Assembly (NCBI RefSeq): GCF_013177735.1
Contig: NZ_WOEZ01000100.1
Span: 1-47,354, forward strand
From: Paraburkholderia elongata
Lineage (GTDB): Bacteria; Pseudomonadota; Gammaproteobacteria; Burkholderiales; Burkholderiaceae
Direction of reading: 5' to 3'
DNA length: 47,354 bases
How positions within the stretch are numbered: position 1 is the first letter of the stretch; every line of letters starts with the position of its first letter. The notes beneath the pieces were generated by a model, which searched no databases, had not been told where the DNA came from, and saw nothing but the letters and a program-made list of their open reading frames with translations. This document shows, one piece after another, positions 26,309 to 34,450 of the stretch. The translations under genes were made by a program, and so were the position numbers.

Positions 26309-26453
26309 GAGCAACTCCCTGGCGTGCTGACGGCACAGATAGTCTTGATATCGACCATGGGAGCGAGATGTTGAGGGAGGGGTTCCCCTTAGTGCGGGTG
26401 GTGCCGAGATGTTGACCGATACGACCTTGGCCAGGAACCAGCTCAGCCAGAAA

Positions 26454-26627
26454 TTACCACCTCCCGCGGCCGCCGTAATAACCGCCGACGCCAACACCCA
26501 CGCTGACGCTCGGGACGGCATAGTAGCCGGGCGCATATCCGTATGCCGGTGCGTAGCCATAAGGCGGGGCAACGATACACCCGGTAAGGCCCACTGCGAG
26601 ACCTATCGTTAACAGTAATTTGAGCAT
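26454..26627 (-). CDS. Small Tyr/Gly/Pro-rich lipoprotein
   Basis: A 57-residue precursor with a very strong ribosome site (GGGAGGAG) before the ATG at 26627. The signal peptide MLKLLLTIGLAVGLTGC ends in a lipobox (LTGC, Cys17), so the protein is probably a lipoprotein. The rest is repeats of the form YGYAPAYGYAPGYY and a VSVGVGVGGYYGGRGRW tail, similar in style to the protein at 10144. Function unknown. Confidence 0.7.
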   Translation of the reverse strand: MLKLLLTIGLAVGLTGCIVAPPYGYAPAYGYAPGYYAVPSVSVGVGVGGYYGGRGRW

Positions 26628-26795
26628 GGCTCCTCCCTCTTCATGAGTTGGAGGAGCCGGGCGCAGCATTCGTTCGGCCTACCTTGTGACAGCAAATTAC
26701 GCAGCCTCGGTGTTATCGGGCTTTTTTTACAGTTGCTTACCCGTTCGACACGTTGCGCATTCGCCGATTGGCGGATTCTTTGATGTCCAGAAATG

Positions 26796-26880
26796 AAAAA
26801 CGGGCCGATAGGCCCGTATTCATTGATTGTCTGGCGGAGGCGGTGACCGCCATAAACCTCTCTCGCGAGGACCAAAGAAA
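26796..26880 (-). ncRNA. Candidate small RNA with intrinsic terminator, next to the integrase
   Basis: The 26628-27002 gap has no convincing gene. On the minus strand it holds a compact array: a CCTC/GAGG hairpin, a perfect GGCGG-tca-CCGCC hairpin, and an ACGGGCC/GGCCCGT hairpin followed by five T (26796-26817), a clear intrinsic terminator. No upstream minus-strand gene exists to use it, because the integrase at 27003 points the other way. A short ORF crosses the region, but its frame runs through the terminator. A TATATT -10-like box lies at 26886-26891 without a good -35. It is also the sort of place an integrase would use as attachment site. Confidence 0.4.
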
Positions 26881-27002
26881 AGCACAATATACTAAATAAT
26901 CAAAGTGTTGCGTGACTTTAATGCCAACTCAGTCCAACGCCCGCCAACCGAATCGTTGTGTCAATGGCATACTGCATGGCACACTGAGACGAGGCCCTAC
27001 GT

Positions 27003-28238
27003 ATGGCGACACTTACTGATCTGAAAGCGCGCAACTTGAAACCCGATGACGTGGCACTTCCCCATGGAGGGGTGACGGGTCTCACGCTCCACCCGTCAAG
27101 CAGCAAAGGGCATGGCAAGTGGGTGTTACGTTTTGTCAGTCCTGTTAGCGGCAAACGTCGCAATGCCGGGCTGGGCAGCTATCCCGAAGTGGGTATCGCA
27201 GATGCTGGCAAGCTCGCGGCAGCCATGCGCGAACAGATGGCAAGTGGCATCGACCCATTGGAAGCCAGGGCGGCGGAGGCGATCAAGCCTAAAATGCCGA
27301 CTTTCAAGGGTGCCGCCGAAACGCTACATACCGAACTGCTGCCGGGCTGGAAGAACGCGAAGCACGGCCAGCAATGGATCAACACCCTAACGCAGTACGC
27401 ATTTCCGACCGTCGGATCGATGCCTCTAGACGCTATCCTGCCTCGTCATATTGCAGACGTGCTGCGGCCGATCTGGTTAGAGAAGGCCGAGACCGCTGGA
27501 CGTCTGAAACAGCGTATGCAGGCCGTCATGGCATGGGGTTGGGCGCACGGATATTGCAACGCTAACCCGGTTGATGTCGTCAACCTGCTGCTGCCGCAAC
27601 AACCCGGCAAGGCCGTGCGCACGCAGCACCAGCCCGCCATGCCGTGGCGGGCAATACCGGCTTTCATAGGCAAACACCTGCAAGGTGGGAATCGTTACGA
27701 TGTCACGCGTCCCATGCTGGAGTTTCTGATTCTGACGGCATGCCGTTCCGGCGAGGTCAGGGGCCTAGTGTGGCAAGAGGTCGACCTTGATGCCGGGGTC
27801 TGGACGATTCCCGCCGAGCGAATGAAAGCCAAATTGCCCCATCGGGTTCCGTTGGCAAAACGCGCTGTGGAGCTTCTGAAGGGTCAGCAAGGTCTTCATG
27901 AAGACCTTGCGTTTCCTTCACTGCGGGACGGCGTGGAACTGTCCGACATGGTTCTCACGTCCTTTCTGCGACGGGTAGAAGCCCAAAGCGATACGCCCGG
28001 CCGCTTTGCAACGGCCCACGGTTATCGTTCAAGTTTCCGTGACTGGTGCAGCGAGCGCGGCTATCCGCGTGATCTGGCCGAGCGTGCCCTTGCCCATTCG
28101 GTTCAGAACAAGGTCGAGGCTGCTTATCACCGCACAGACCTCCTGGAACAACGGCGCCCTATGATGGAAGCATGGGCAAACTTTGTGACAGGTACGCAGA
28201 CAAGTACCAGCGACGTCACCCAACCCGAAATGACATAA
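27003..28238 (+). CDS. P4-type tyrosine recombinase integrase
   Basis: A complete 411-residue integrase. The N-terminal DUF4102-like part begins ATLTDLKARNLKPDDVALPH. The catalytic set is visible: Arg248 in TACRSGEVRGL, His339-x-x-Arg342 in AHGYRSSFRDW, His365 in ALAHSVQNK and Tyr375 in AAYHRTDL. It is the first gene of the element at 27003-34450. The upstream AT-rich stretch carries TATACT (26888-26893) as a possible -10. No tRNA adjoins it. The likely attachment site is in or near the structured region 26796-26880. It differs from the recombinase at 1-890. Confidence 0.95.
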   Translation: MATLTDLKARNLKPDDVALPHGGVTGLTLHPSSSKGHGKWVLRFVSPVSGKRRNAGLGSYPEVGIADAGKLAAAMREQMASGIDPLEARAAEAIKPKMPTFKGAAETLHTELLPGWKNAKHGQQWINTLTQYAFPTVGSMPLDAILPRHIADVLRPIWLEKAETAGRLKQRMQAVMAWGWAHGYCNANPVDVVNLLLPQQPGKAVRTQHQPAMPWRAIPAFIGKHLQGGNRYDVTRPMLEFLILTACRSGEVRGLVWQEVDLDAGVWTIPAERMKAKLPHRVPLAKRAVELLKGQQGLHEDLAFPSLRDGVELSDMVLTSFLRRVEAQSDTPGRFATAHGYRSSFRDWCSERGYPRDLAERALAHSVQNKVEAAYHRTDLLEQRRPMMEAWANFVTGTQTSTSDVTQPEMT

Positions 28239-28366
28239 GTTCGCCGTCTTCTCTTAGAATTGGTCCGGCAGGCGCGGTCTGCACGTAACTTCGCGGATCG
28301 CGGTACAAAGCCTGTTTGATAATTACAATCGACCAACAACCCTTATCGAAGCGGTAAATTTAAAAA

Positions 28367-29062
28367 ATGAACACCTTTGGTGGCGAGCATAAACCAGAGC
28401 GAACTTTCCACAATATGGCCGTGCGCGTCGTAACGATTCTATCAAGCCATTTTGTAAATTCGATTGCGGAAAAAACGGCTGAGAATTTCGAAAATGAAAT
28501 ATTGATTCCCATGCTGGAGGAAGATTCCATTAGCGGCGAGAGGATGTATAACGAAATCAAGACTCAATCCGCCACTCGACCAGTAGCGAATCCAGAAACT
28601 GCCGCAATGCTGGTTGCATGCGCTTACTACGCGCAGTCTTTGAAAGCATCTCGCGATAATGACCTCAGTCTTGCGTGGTCGTATATGGCAGATGCCTGCT
28701 ACTGGGCGGGTGTCATACAGCCAATTCAGACCATCTATCAACTACGCGAGGACACCATCCAGGCAACGCGCACCAACGATGCCAGTAACGCCGGCAAGGC
28801 AAGCGCAAAAAAGAAGCACGGGGCATCCATCGATGAGGCCTTCAGGCTGGCCCGGGAAATGCGCCCCAAGGAGAAAGGATGGAAATCCCGGCTACATGCC
28901 GCGAGGACAATTAAAAACGAGGTGCGGGCTTTTTCGATTCGTAACAAAGATTCAACAATCCCGCTATCGGAACATGAAGTAGAGACGACGGTTTTTAAAT
29001 GGCTCAAGGCGATGCCCGACGCTGCTGAGCTGTTCCCCCTGAAAGCCGAAAAATCGTCTTAG
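28367..29062 (+). CDS. Element-borne protein of unknown function
   Basis: A 231-residue, mostly helical soluble protein that I do not recognise. The first half (residues 15-110) includes FVNSIAEKTAENFENEILIP and AAMLVACAYYAQSLKASRDN. The middle has a Lys-rich linker (ASNAGKASAKKKHGAS), and the C-terminal half reads AARTIKNEVRAFSIRNKDST followed by SEHEVETTVFKWLKAMPD, which could be a small helical DNA-binding or adaptor part. Base use is less GC-rich than in the housekeeping genes. It lies between integrase and AlpA genes, a position often held by element-specific accessory genes. The ATG follows an AT-rich leader with a weak ribosome site. Confidence 0.65.
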   Translation: MNTFGGEHKPERTFHNMAVRVVTILSSHFVNSIAEKTAENFENEILIPMLEEDSISGERMYNEIKTQSATRPVANPETAAMLVACAYYAQSLKASRDNDLSLAWSYMADACYWAGVIQPIQTIYQLREDTIQATRTNDASNAGKASAKKKHGASIDEAFRLAREMRPKEKGWKSRLHAARTIKNEVRAFSIRNKDSTIPLSEHEVETTVFKWLKAMPDAAELFPLKAEKSS

Positions 29063-29435
29063 GGCACGGGTTGTCACTATGAGCTGTACCGCGCCAGCTC
29101 CCCGTCCCAAGGCTACGATCTGATCTACGTCGTGGCCAACTCCATTAGCATATCGCCGACCGGGATATGGCCGGCACATGGATCGGCTCGTGTGACTAGG
29201 TCGATTCCACCGCCCGGGAACCGACACTGCCATTCCCCGTCAATCGGAATTTCCCAAAAATACCACCGTCCAGACGCTGCCTGGCCGCACATGCCTGCGG
29301 CACCAACACCGCAAACTAAAAGTTACCGGTCTACGCGTTGACGTACACCGTCATCTAGTCGGGCGTCTATCCTGGTGCGCCGCCCCCCTCTAAATTTCAG
29401 TCATCGAAGCCAAACAACCACAAGGAGGTTTTTCG
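29063..29435. other. Intergenic region before the AlpA-like gene
   Basis: Short ORFs occur on both strands, but none has a good start or recognisable content. The only supported signal is the AAGGAGGT ribosome site at 29422-29429 for the gene at 29436. It may hold the promoter of the replication genes or decayed coding sequence. Confidence 0.4.
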
Positions 29436-29666
29436 ATGACAATTAATCGCCAATCCCTGCACGAGATCTTGCGCATTCGCGCGCTCAAGCAAAAGCTCTC
29501 CATATCGGAGAGCAGCATCTATAACAAACTGAACCCGAAAAGCAGATATTTCGACAAAACATTCCCGCGTCCTATTCGTCTTAGTCCTGGCTGCGTTGGT
29601 TGGGTACTGTCGGAGGTCGAGGCATACATCGAGGCTCGTATTGCAGCTAGCCGCAACGATGATTAA
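29436..29666 (+). CDS. AlpA-like DNA-binding regulator
   Basis: A 76-residue winged-helix protein of the AlpA/excisionase type. Features are LRIRALKQKLSISESSIYNK, then FPRPIRLSPGCVGWVLSEVEAYIEARIA; the last part (xWxxxEVxxYIxxR) is the AlpA hallmark. Such proteins activate integrase/excision or replication genes in P4-like satellites. It has a near-perfect AAGGAGGT ribosome site, and the next gene starts 17 bp after its stop, so it probably heads an operon with the ATPase and membrane-protein genes. Confidence 0.9.
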   Translation: MTINRQSLHEILRIRALKQKLSISESSIYNKLNPKSRYFDKTFPRPIRLSPGCVGWVLSEVEAYIEARIAASRNDD

Positions 29667-29682
29667 TGGACCGGGAGAGACA

Positions 29683-31176
29683 ATGAATACGAACGATATC
29701 AATCCACTCTACCCGCGCAATGCGATGTTTTCCGCCGCGAATACATTGGCGAACGGTATCGATCTGGTTCCCGCTTCTTCGATACCGCCGGAGTCGATAG
29801 ACTGGCTCTGGTATGGCTGGTTGGCGCGCGGCAAGGTTCACATCCTCGCCGGGCCGCCCGGCACAGGAAAAACGACAACCGCGGCTAATTTTGCCGCGAT
29901 TATTTCAGGTGGTGGACCGGGCGGTCGTCGCTGGCCGGATAACACCTATGCACAGGCTGGCGTCGTGATCGTCTGGACCGGCGAGGACGGCATTGCAGAC
30001 ACCGTCGTCCCGCGTCTGATCGCTGCGGGCGCCGACATGACGAAGGTTCTCATTCTGCGCGGCGTCAAGGAACGTGGGCATCCCCGCCCGTTCGGCTTCA
30101 AGGATGACATTCAGATGCTGACCGACGCAGTTGCCCAAATCGGCAACGTCAGCTTGATCATCATTGACTCGATCGTTCAGGCTGTCGCCGGGGACTCAAA
30201 CAAGAATAGCGAGGTCCGTAGTGCCCTTGCTCCACTTGTGGACATTGCCGAACGGCATAACTGTGCGATCTTCGGAATCACTCACGTGAACAAGGGATCG
30301 GGCGGCAAGGATCCTTTGGACCGTATCAACGGTAGTCTGGCATTCGGCGCGGTGGCAAGGGTCGTGATGGTTGTCGCCAGGAGCGAAACGTCTGATCCGT
30401 CGACCGGAACCGCGCCGAGTTGTGTCCTGGTTCGCGTGAAATCGAATATTGGACCGGATGGTGGCGGTTTCGAGTACCAGATCCAGCCGATTGCATTTCA
30501 GTTCAATACGCAAACGATCCATTCGTCAACGGTTCGCTGGAACGAAACTCCAATCGAAGGTTCGGCGAAAGAGATCCTCAAGCGCGCAGCAGGCGACGGT
30601 GGCGCACTAAAAGTTGGAGCAGTAGAAGAGGCAGAAGATTTTTTGCGACGCCAACTCGCGAACAGTGCGCTGCTGTTTCCGGAAATTCAAGCAAGGGCCG
30701 AAGCCGCAGGCATCTCGCTGGCGGCCCTCAAGCGGGCAAAGTCGGCGCTCCGAGTGCATTCGGAAAAGCAACGCGGGGCTGGCCCCGCTAGCCCTCACAT
30801 TTGGTCGTTGCCTGTGGTGACGGGGTTCCCGGTGACAGGGGGCGTCATTGCACCCTCGCTTCTGCCAACTGGATGGATGGACTGCACTTTGGCGGGGGGG
30901 GCAGTTGCCCCAGTTGCCCCAGTTGCCCCAGTTGAGCCAGTTGAGCCAGTTGAGCCAGTTGCAATGGAGCCAGACGCTACGTTCGCGCACATGTTGGGTT
31001 ATCTGCTTGATGAATGCAGGCGGGAATATAAAACGCGCCTCCGGCATAAGAATGAACACGAAGTGGATTTTCAGGACCGTGTTGTTGACTTCGTGCTGTG
31101 CTCAGTAGACGGGCTCAATCGGGCGTCGACAAGCAAGCTCAGGTCCGAGCTATTGAACGCCGGGATATGGAAATGA
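29683..31176 (+). CDS. RepA-type AAA ATPase (DnaB/RecA-like)
   Basis: A 497-residue protein beginning MNTNDINPLYPRNAMF. Residues about 45-260 are a RecA-fold ATPase of the RepA (AAA_25) group. Walker A is GPPGTGKTTT (about residues 61-70), VVIVWTGEDG follows, and Walker B is SLIIIDSIVQAV; a sensor region is FGITHVNKGSGGKDPLDRINGS. This group acts as replicative helicase or loader in plasmids and satellite elements. The C-terminal part is a linker with a VAP/VEP repeat and a helical end. It overlaps the next gene by 4 bp (ATGA at 31173-31176). Ribosome site GGGAGAG before the ATG. Confidence 0.85.
   Translation: MNTNDINPLYPRNAMFSAANTLANGIDLVPASSIPPESIDWLWYGWLARGKVHILAGPPGTGKTTTAANFAAIISGGGPGGRRWPDNTYAQAGVVIVWTGEDGIADTVVPRLIAAGADMTKVLILRGVKERGHPRPFGFKDDIQMLTDAVAQIGNVSLIIIDSIVQAVAGDSNKNSEVRSALAPLVDIAERHNCAIFGITHVNKGSGGKDPLDRINGSLAFGAVARVVMVVARSETSDPSTGTAPSCVLVRVKSNIGPDGGGFEYQIQPIAFQFNTQTIHSSTVRWNETPIEGSAKEILKRAAGDGGALKVGAVEEAEDFLRRQLANSALLFPEIQARAEAAGISLAALKRAKSALRVHSEKQRGAGPASPHIWSLPVVTGFPVTGGVIAPSLLPTGWMDCTLAGGAVAPVAPVAPVEPVEPVEPVAMEPDATFAHMLGYLLDECRREYKTRLRHKNEHEVDFQDRVVDFVLCSVDGLNRASTSKLRSELLNAGIWK
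30902..30961 (+). repeat. 9-bp in-frame tandem repeat
   Basis: Six to seven copies of a 9-bp unit, CCAGTTGCC changing to CCAGTTGAG, coding for VAPVAPVAPVEPVEPVEPV in the C-terminal linker of the ATPase. Copy-number change would alter linker length without frameshift. Confidence 0.8.
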
Positions 31177-32375
31177 AGATGCGTGCCGTGTCGCACTTGG
31201 AAAAACAAGATGGCCTTACGATGGACAAGACTAAAAACAACCAGCAAGAAGATAGCGTGGCTGATTGCAACAGCACGGCCTCTGTTCGCAAAACGGTGAC
31301 TTCGTTGAAAGCACAGTCCAATGGGAGTCGGACGCTTGATGCTGACGGCAGGCGTCGCAATGTTCCCACCCCTGCGGTATTCATGCTTGCGATTGGCTTA
31401 ACGGGCACCTCTCTCTGCATGTCGGTGCTCGCTGGTTGGCAGCGGGGAGGACTGCTAGCGGAGCGGCTGGTGTGGGTGGCGTTCAACTCAATGGTTGTAC
31501 TTTGCGCACACCTGATTCCCGCGCTGTGCGGGTCGGCTCATCCTGTCGCTCGCCGTGCCGCGGTTGCCCTGTGGGCGGCAACCCTAATCGTCGTTTGCTA
31601 TGGTCACGCGACGTTTTTCCTGTTCGCGGAGCAGCACGCTGGTGAGCGCAGGGCTGATGCCATCGTCATAACGGCTACACTGCCAACGCTGAACCCGGCA
31701 GGCCGAAGCCCTCTTGCGATTGCGACTGATCAGGCGAGCGTCACGGCGAAACTTGCGATGATTGACGCAAGGCATTGCAAGGCTGGTTGTGCAGCAATGG
31801 ACGCGAAGCGCATTGCCCTGGTCGCGCAGCTCGATGCGTTCAGTGTCGAGGCGGCCGAGGCGAAGCGCCGGGAAGTCGCCGAAGACAGGCATATCGAACA
31901 GGTCGACCGCTCGATAGCGGTGCGCGACTCCGCGCGCGACGATCCAGTGACGGCGCGACTTGCCCGTCAGATGGGTGTTACGGCGGTGAAGGTCGATTTG
32001 CTGCTTGCGCTCGTCTTCGCTGCTGTACTCGAAGGCCTGGCGTGTCTCTGCTGGTACGTCGCGCTTTCGGCACGAACGGCCCTTGCGACTTCGACTACTG
32101 CAGCCGTCGAGGAATTTGCGCCGACGGTGACGGAAAGTCAGGCGGCGGTCGCAGAAGGTCACGAGTGCGCGCATGAGCCAGTCGTTCAGCACGATACCAA
32201 TGCAACGCCAGACAGCACGGTCGCGCGACTCAGGCGCGACATCGCAGCGGGTCTGCTACGCCCGACCGTGAAGGAGATCCGCCGTCACCTGCGGTGCGGT
32301 CAGGCGACGGCGACAACGTTACGGCAGCAGTTCGAGGCGCTGAAGAAGTCACCGGACACGCTACTGTCCTCGTGA
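31173..32375 (+). CDS. Multi-pass membrane protein with coiled coil and HTH-like tail
   Basis: A 400-residue protein I do not recognise. It has three closely spaced membrane helices (AVFMLAIGLTGTSLCMSVLAG, WVAFNSMVVLCAHLIPALCG, AAVALWAATLIVVCYGHATF), a charged stretch with helical heptads, a fourth helix (VDLLLALVFAAVLEGLACLC) and a C-terminal soluble part. That part, VARLRRDIAAGLLRPTVKEI then RRHLRCGQATATTLRQQF, looks like a helix-turn-helix. The helix pattern resembles membrane proteins of plasmid and conjugative-element loci. The start ATG at 31173 overlaps the ATPase stop; ATG at 31167 is equally possible. Function unknown. Confidence 0.7.
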   Translation: MKMRAVSHLEKQDGLTMDKTKNNQQEDSVADCNSTASVRKTVTSLKAQSNGSRTLDADGRRRNVPTPAVFMLAIGLTGTSLCMSVLAGWQRGGLLAERLVWVAFNSMVVLCAHLIPALCGSAHPVARRAAVALWAATLIVVCYGHATFFLFAEQHAGERRADAIVITATLPTLNPAGRSPLAIATDQASVTAKLAMIDARHCKAGCAAMDAKRIALVAQLDAFSVEAAEAKRREVAEDRHIEQVDRSIAVRDSARDDPVTARLARQMGVTAVKVDLLLALVFAAVLEGLACLCWYVALSARTALATSTTAAVEEFAPTVTESQAAVAEGHECAHEPVVQHDTNATPDSTVARLRRDIAAGLLRPTVKEIRRHLRCGQATATTLRQQFEALKKSPDTLLSS

Positions 32376-32518
32376 TCGTGTTGCCAGGATGGGTCGCGGA
32401 AAAGACCGGGCGCGTTCGGTTGCCGCCAACGTTCATCGGGCGGCAATAGCTTTGCACTTTCGCTCGGTTTCCCGTTGGTTGTCTTTGTGCCGACGTCAGC
32501 CGGTACTCTTTAGCGATT

Positions 32519-32737
32519 ATGGTTGCGGCAATTCTCGGGTATGCGCTCGATGAAGCCAAACGCGAGCTCCAGCGTCGTCCACTCACCGCAGATGGCGACG
32601 TAGCGTCTTATCTGGCCAACCTCGTTGACTCGGTGGTCGGCGGATATGAAGACGAATTGACCCCACCGGAAAAGCGCCAGTTGTGGGATGCGCTTTGGAC
32701 AGCACTCCGGTCTTGCATTGCCGGCAATCGCCAGTGA
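32519..32737 (+). CDS. Small helical protein of unknown function
   Basis: A 72-residue acidic protein (MVAAILGYALDEAKRELQRR, then LTPPEKRQLWDALWTALRSC). The ribosome site is poor, so translation is uncertain, but its base use and hydrophobic helix pattern look coding. A palindrome with an 8-bp stem lies just after its stop. Confidence 0.45.
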   Translation: MVAAILGYALDEAKRELQRRPLTADGDVASYLANLVDSVVGGYEDELTPPEKRQLWDALWTALRSCIAGNRQ

Positions 32738-32753
32738 GCGGCGTGCGCAAGCG

Positions 32754-32785
32754 CATGCCCGCCCTCGAATCAGGGGACGGGCATG
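32754..32785 (+). terminator. Hairpin after the 72-residue ORF
   Basis: Perfect 8-bp stem CATGCCCG/CGGGCATG followed shortly by gtcgtttt. It could end the transcript of the AlpA-ATPase-membrane protein operon. The T-tract is weak. Confidence 0.45.
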
Positions 32786-33211
32786 GTCGTTTTCCTTGCC
32801 GATATTCGCTATTAGAACAGCGCCGGCCGTTGGCCATAGCCCGCGGTGTTTCTTACGCCCGACCGGGTCCCTTTGGGTATATGCAGCCTGACCACGAATC
32901 TGGTTGGCATGTGTTCACCCAAGAACGCATTCTGCTGAATCGCGCTGCCGTTCAGCGGAATTTTCATATGCCATCTGATAAAAAATGTCGGGATAAGTCC
33001 TAATTATTATGTGGTGAATAATGTTCGATCTTTCCCGCTTTCTCGATTTAATGTGCGTGGAATGCATGCGTTTCGCGTAATCGTGAATTTAGGTAATTAG
33101 TGGGATCATTGGTTTTTTTGATTTGGTAATTTAATAATTGCTTCTTCGACACTGCATCATTCATCACAAAGGAAAATTTGAAATCATGTAAATGAAAAAA
33201 GAAGGTTGACT
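32786..33211 (+). promoter_or_regulatory. AT-rich leader of the YagK/YfjJ-type gene; possible origin region
   Basis: No gene is seen. A GCTGAA/TTCAGC hairpin lies at about 32935-32958. From about 32970 to 33211 the sequence becomes clearly AT-rich against its surroundings, with runs such as ggtttttttgatttggtaatttaataattg. The GAAGG ribosome site sits before the ATG at 33212. Promoter and, given the replication-type gene that follows, a replication origin are both possible; neither is shown. Confidence 0.35.
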
Positions 33212-34450
33212 ATGAGTAACTCTATCCCAGAAAAGAAGTCGGACATCCTTGATCAAACATTCCAGCAGCTTGCCCAGCAGGAAGGTGTATGCATTGGTCA
33301 CAGAACCAAAGAAGACCGAACCTGGAAGACAGGTGACTACGGAAGGCTTTTCAAGCGGTTGATCAAGTTCATGGATGCAGTGCTGTACTCGAAATTGATA
33401 CCGTTCAATGTCGATAAAAGCGGCAAGCGCAAGAAGGTGATGGAAGCATCACATTTGGCAAGCTTCTATCGTCAATGCCATCAGTTTATGGATCTGTACT
33501 GGAAAGGACAGGCCTACAGTCCTGATCTTGAGTTGTTCTTCGAATGCTTTCGCAAGCATCCAAAGATCGGATACTGTCTGTTTCGAGGTGCGAATTGGAA
33601 TCTGGAGGAGGGATTGTGCGAAGCGGAGGTATTCAATGACTTCGTAGCGCTTCTACGACGTGAGGCGATAGCCGGTAACGTCAAAAAGAAAATGGCTGAC
33701 TGGAAGGCCGTATTGAAGGATGAGAAAAAGTCGATTCGGAAATACGTCGTGCAATTAGCCAGGGTGTACTCGAAGATATTGGCTGTACGGGTCGATATGG
33801 GCTACTTGACGGTAGCACCCAATGAAGAAGCCACGCATGTGCGTGCGGCCTGGGAGATGGGGGATGCGAGCGCGTGGTCAGCGGCGATTGATGCTGAGCG
33901 AGAAGGAGCGATGCAGGCGGAAAATAGGGCAAGAATCGACGTCGAGATTGCATTGAGAGACCGCACACGGTTCTTCAGTAACCCATACGGGGCAGACAAG
34001 GATCTATTCGAGCACTTGATCGGATATATCGTGAAGCTGGAGCGCTCAGATGACGGGCCGTATCACTTTCACTGCATTTTCTTCTTCGATGGTCAGAAGG
34101 TGCAAAGCGTCAAGTATTGGGTCAAGCGCATCGAGCGCTATTGGAAGAAGATCACGCGGGATCGTGGCTATGTGCACAACTGCCACATCAATCCGAAGAA
34201 GGAGGAGTTGAAAAAGCAGGGGCGATGGGCAGTCGGTCGTATCAATGGCAATAAGCCGTCGCAGGTCAGGAAGCTCGCTCGGTATGCGGGGTGGTATTTC
34301 ACCAAGGATGGTCAGCGCGTGAGGATGAAGCCCAAGGTGAAGTCAAGGCTGTTGACGATGGGCATGATCCGTAAGAAACGGTTAGGTGGTCCTGGGCGAC
34401 CGCGAAAGACGGTGAGTGAAGCCAAGGAGTCGCTGGAACAGCAACGTTAG
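33212..34450 (+). CDS. YagK/YfjJ C-terminal (inovirus Gp2-like) replication protein
   Basis: A 412-residue protein. Its second half resembles the YagK/YfjJ-C/inovirus Gp2 domain: KILAVRVDMGYLTV, then LIGYIVKLERSDDGPYHFHC with an HxH-type motif (His285, His287) and CIFFFDGQKVQSVKYWVKRI, followed by NCHINPKKEELKKQGRWAVG. That histidine pair sits as in HUH nucleases, so rolling-circle initiation is a fair inference but unproven. The N-terminal 200 residues are Lys/Arg-rich and unfamiliar. Base composition is visibly lower in GC than neighbours, a sign of recent transfer. Start ATG at 33212 has a GAAGG site; an upstream TTG at 33206 is unlikely. It stands alone between non-coding stretches. Confidence 0.8.
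   Translation: MSNSIPEKKSDILDQTFQQLAQQEGVCIGHRTKEDRTWKTGDYGRLFKRLIKFMDAVLYSKLIPFNVDKSGKRKKVMEASHLASFYRQCHQFMDLYWKGQAYSPDLELFFECFRKHPKIGYCLFRGANWNLEEGLCEAEVFNDFVALLRREAIAGNVKKKMADWKAVLKDEKKSIRKYVVQLARVYSKILAVRVDMGYLTVAPNEEATHVRAAWEMGDASAWSAAIDAEREGAMQAENRARIDVEIALRDRTRFFSNPYGADKDLFEHLIGYIVKLERSDDGPYHFHCIFFFDGQKVQSVKYWVKRIERYWKKITRDRGYVHNCHINPKKEELKKQGRWAVGRINGNKPSQVRKLARYAGWYFTKDGQRVRMKPKVKSRLLTMGMIRKKRLGGPGRPRKTVSEAKESLEQQR

Noticed and set aside
26609..26887. 92-codon minus-strand ORF near the integrase
   Set aside because: It runs through an intrinsic terminator and overlaps the lipoprotein start; a structured RNA fits better.
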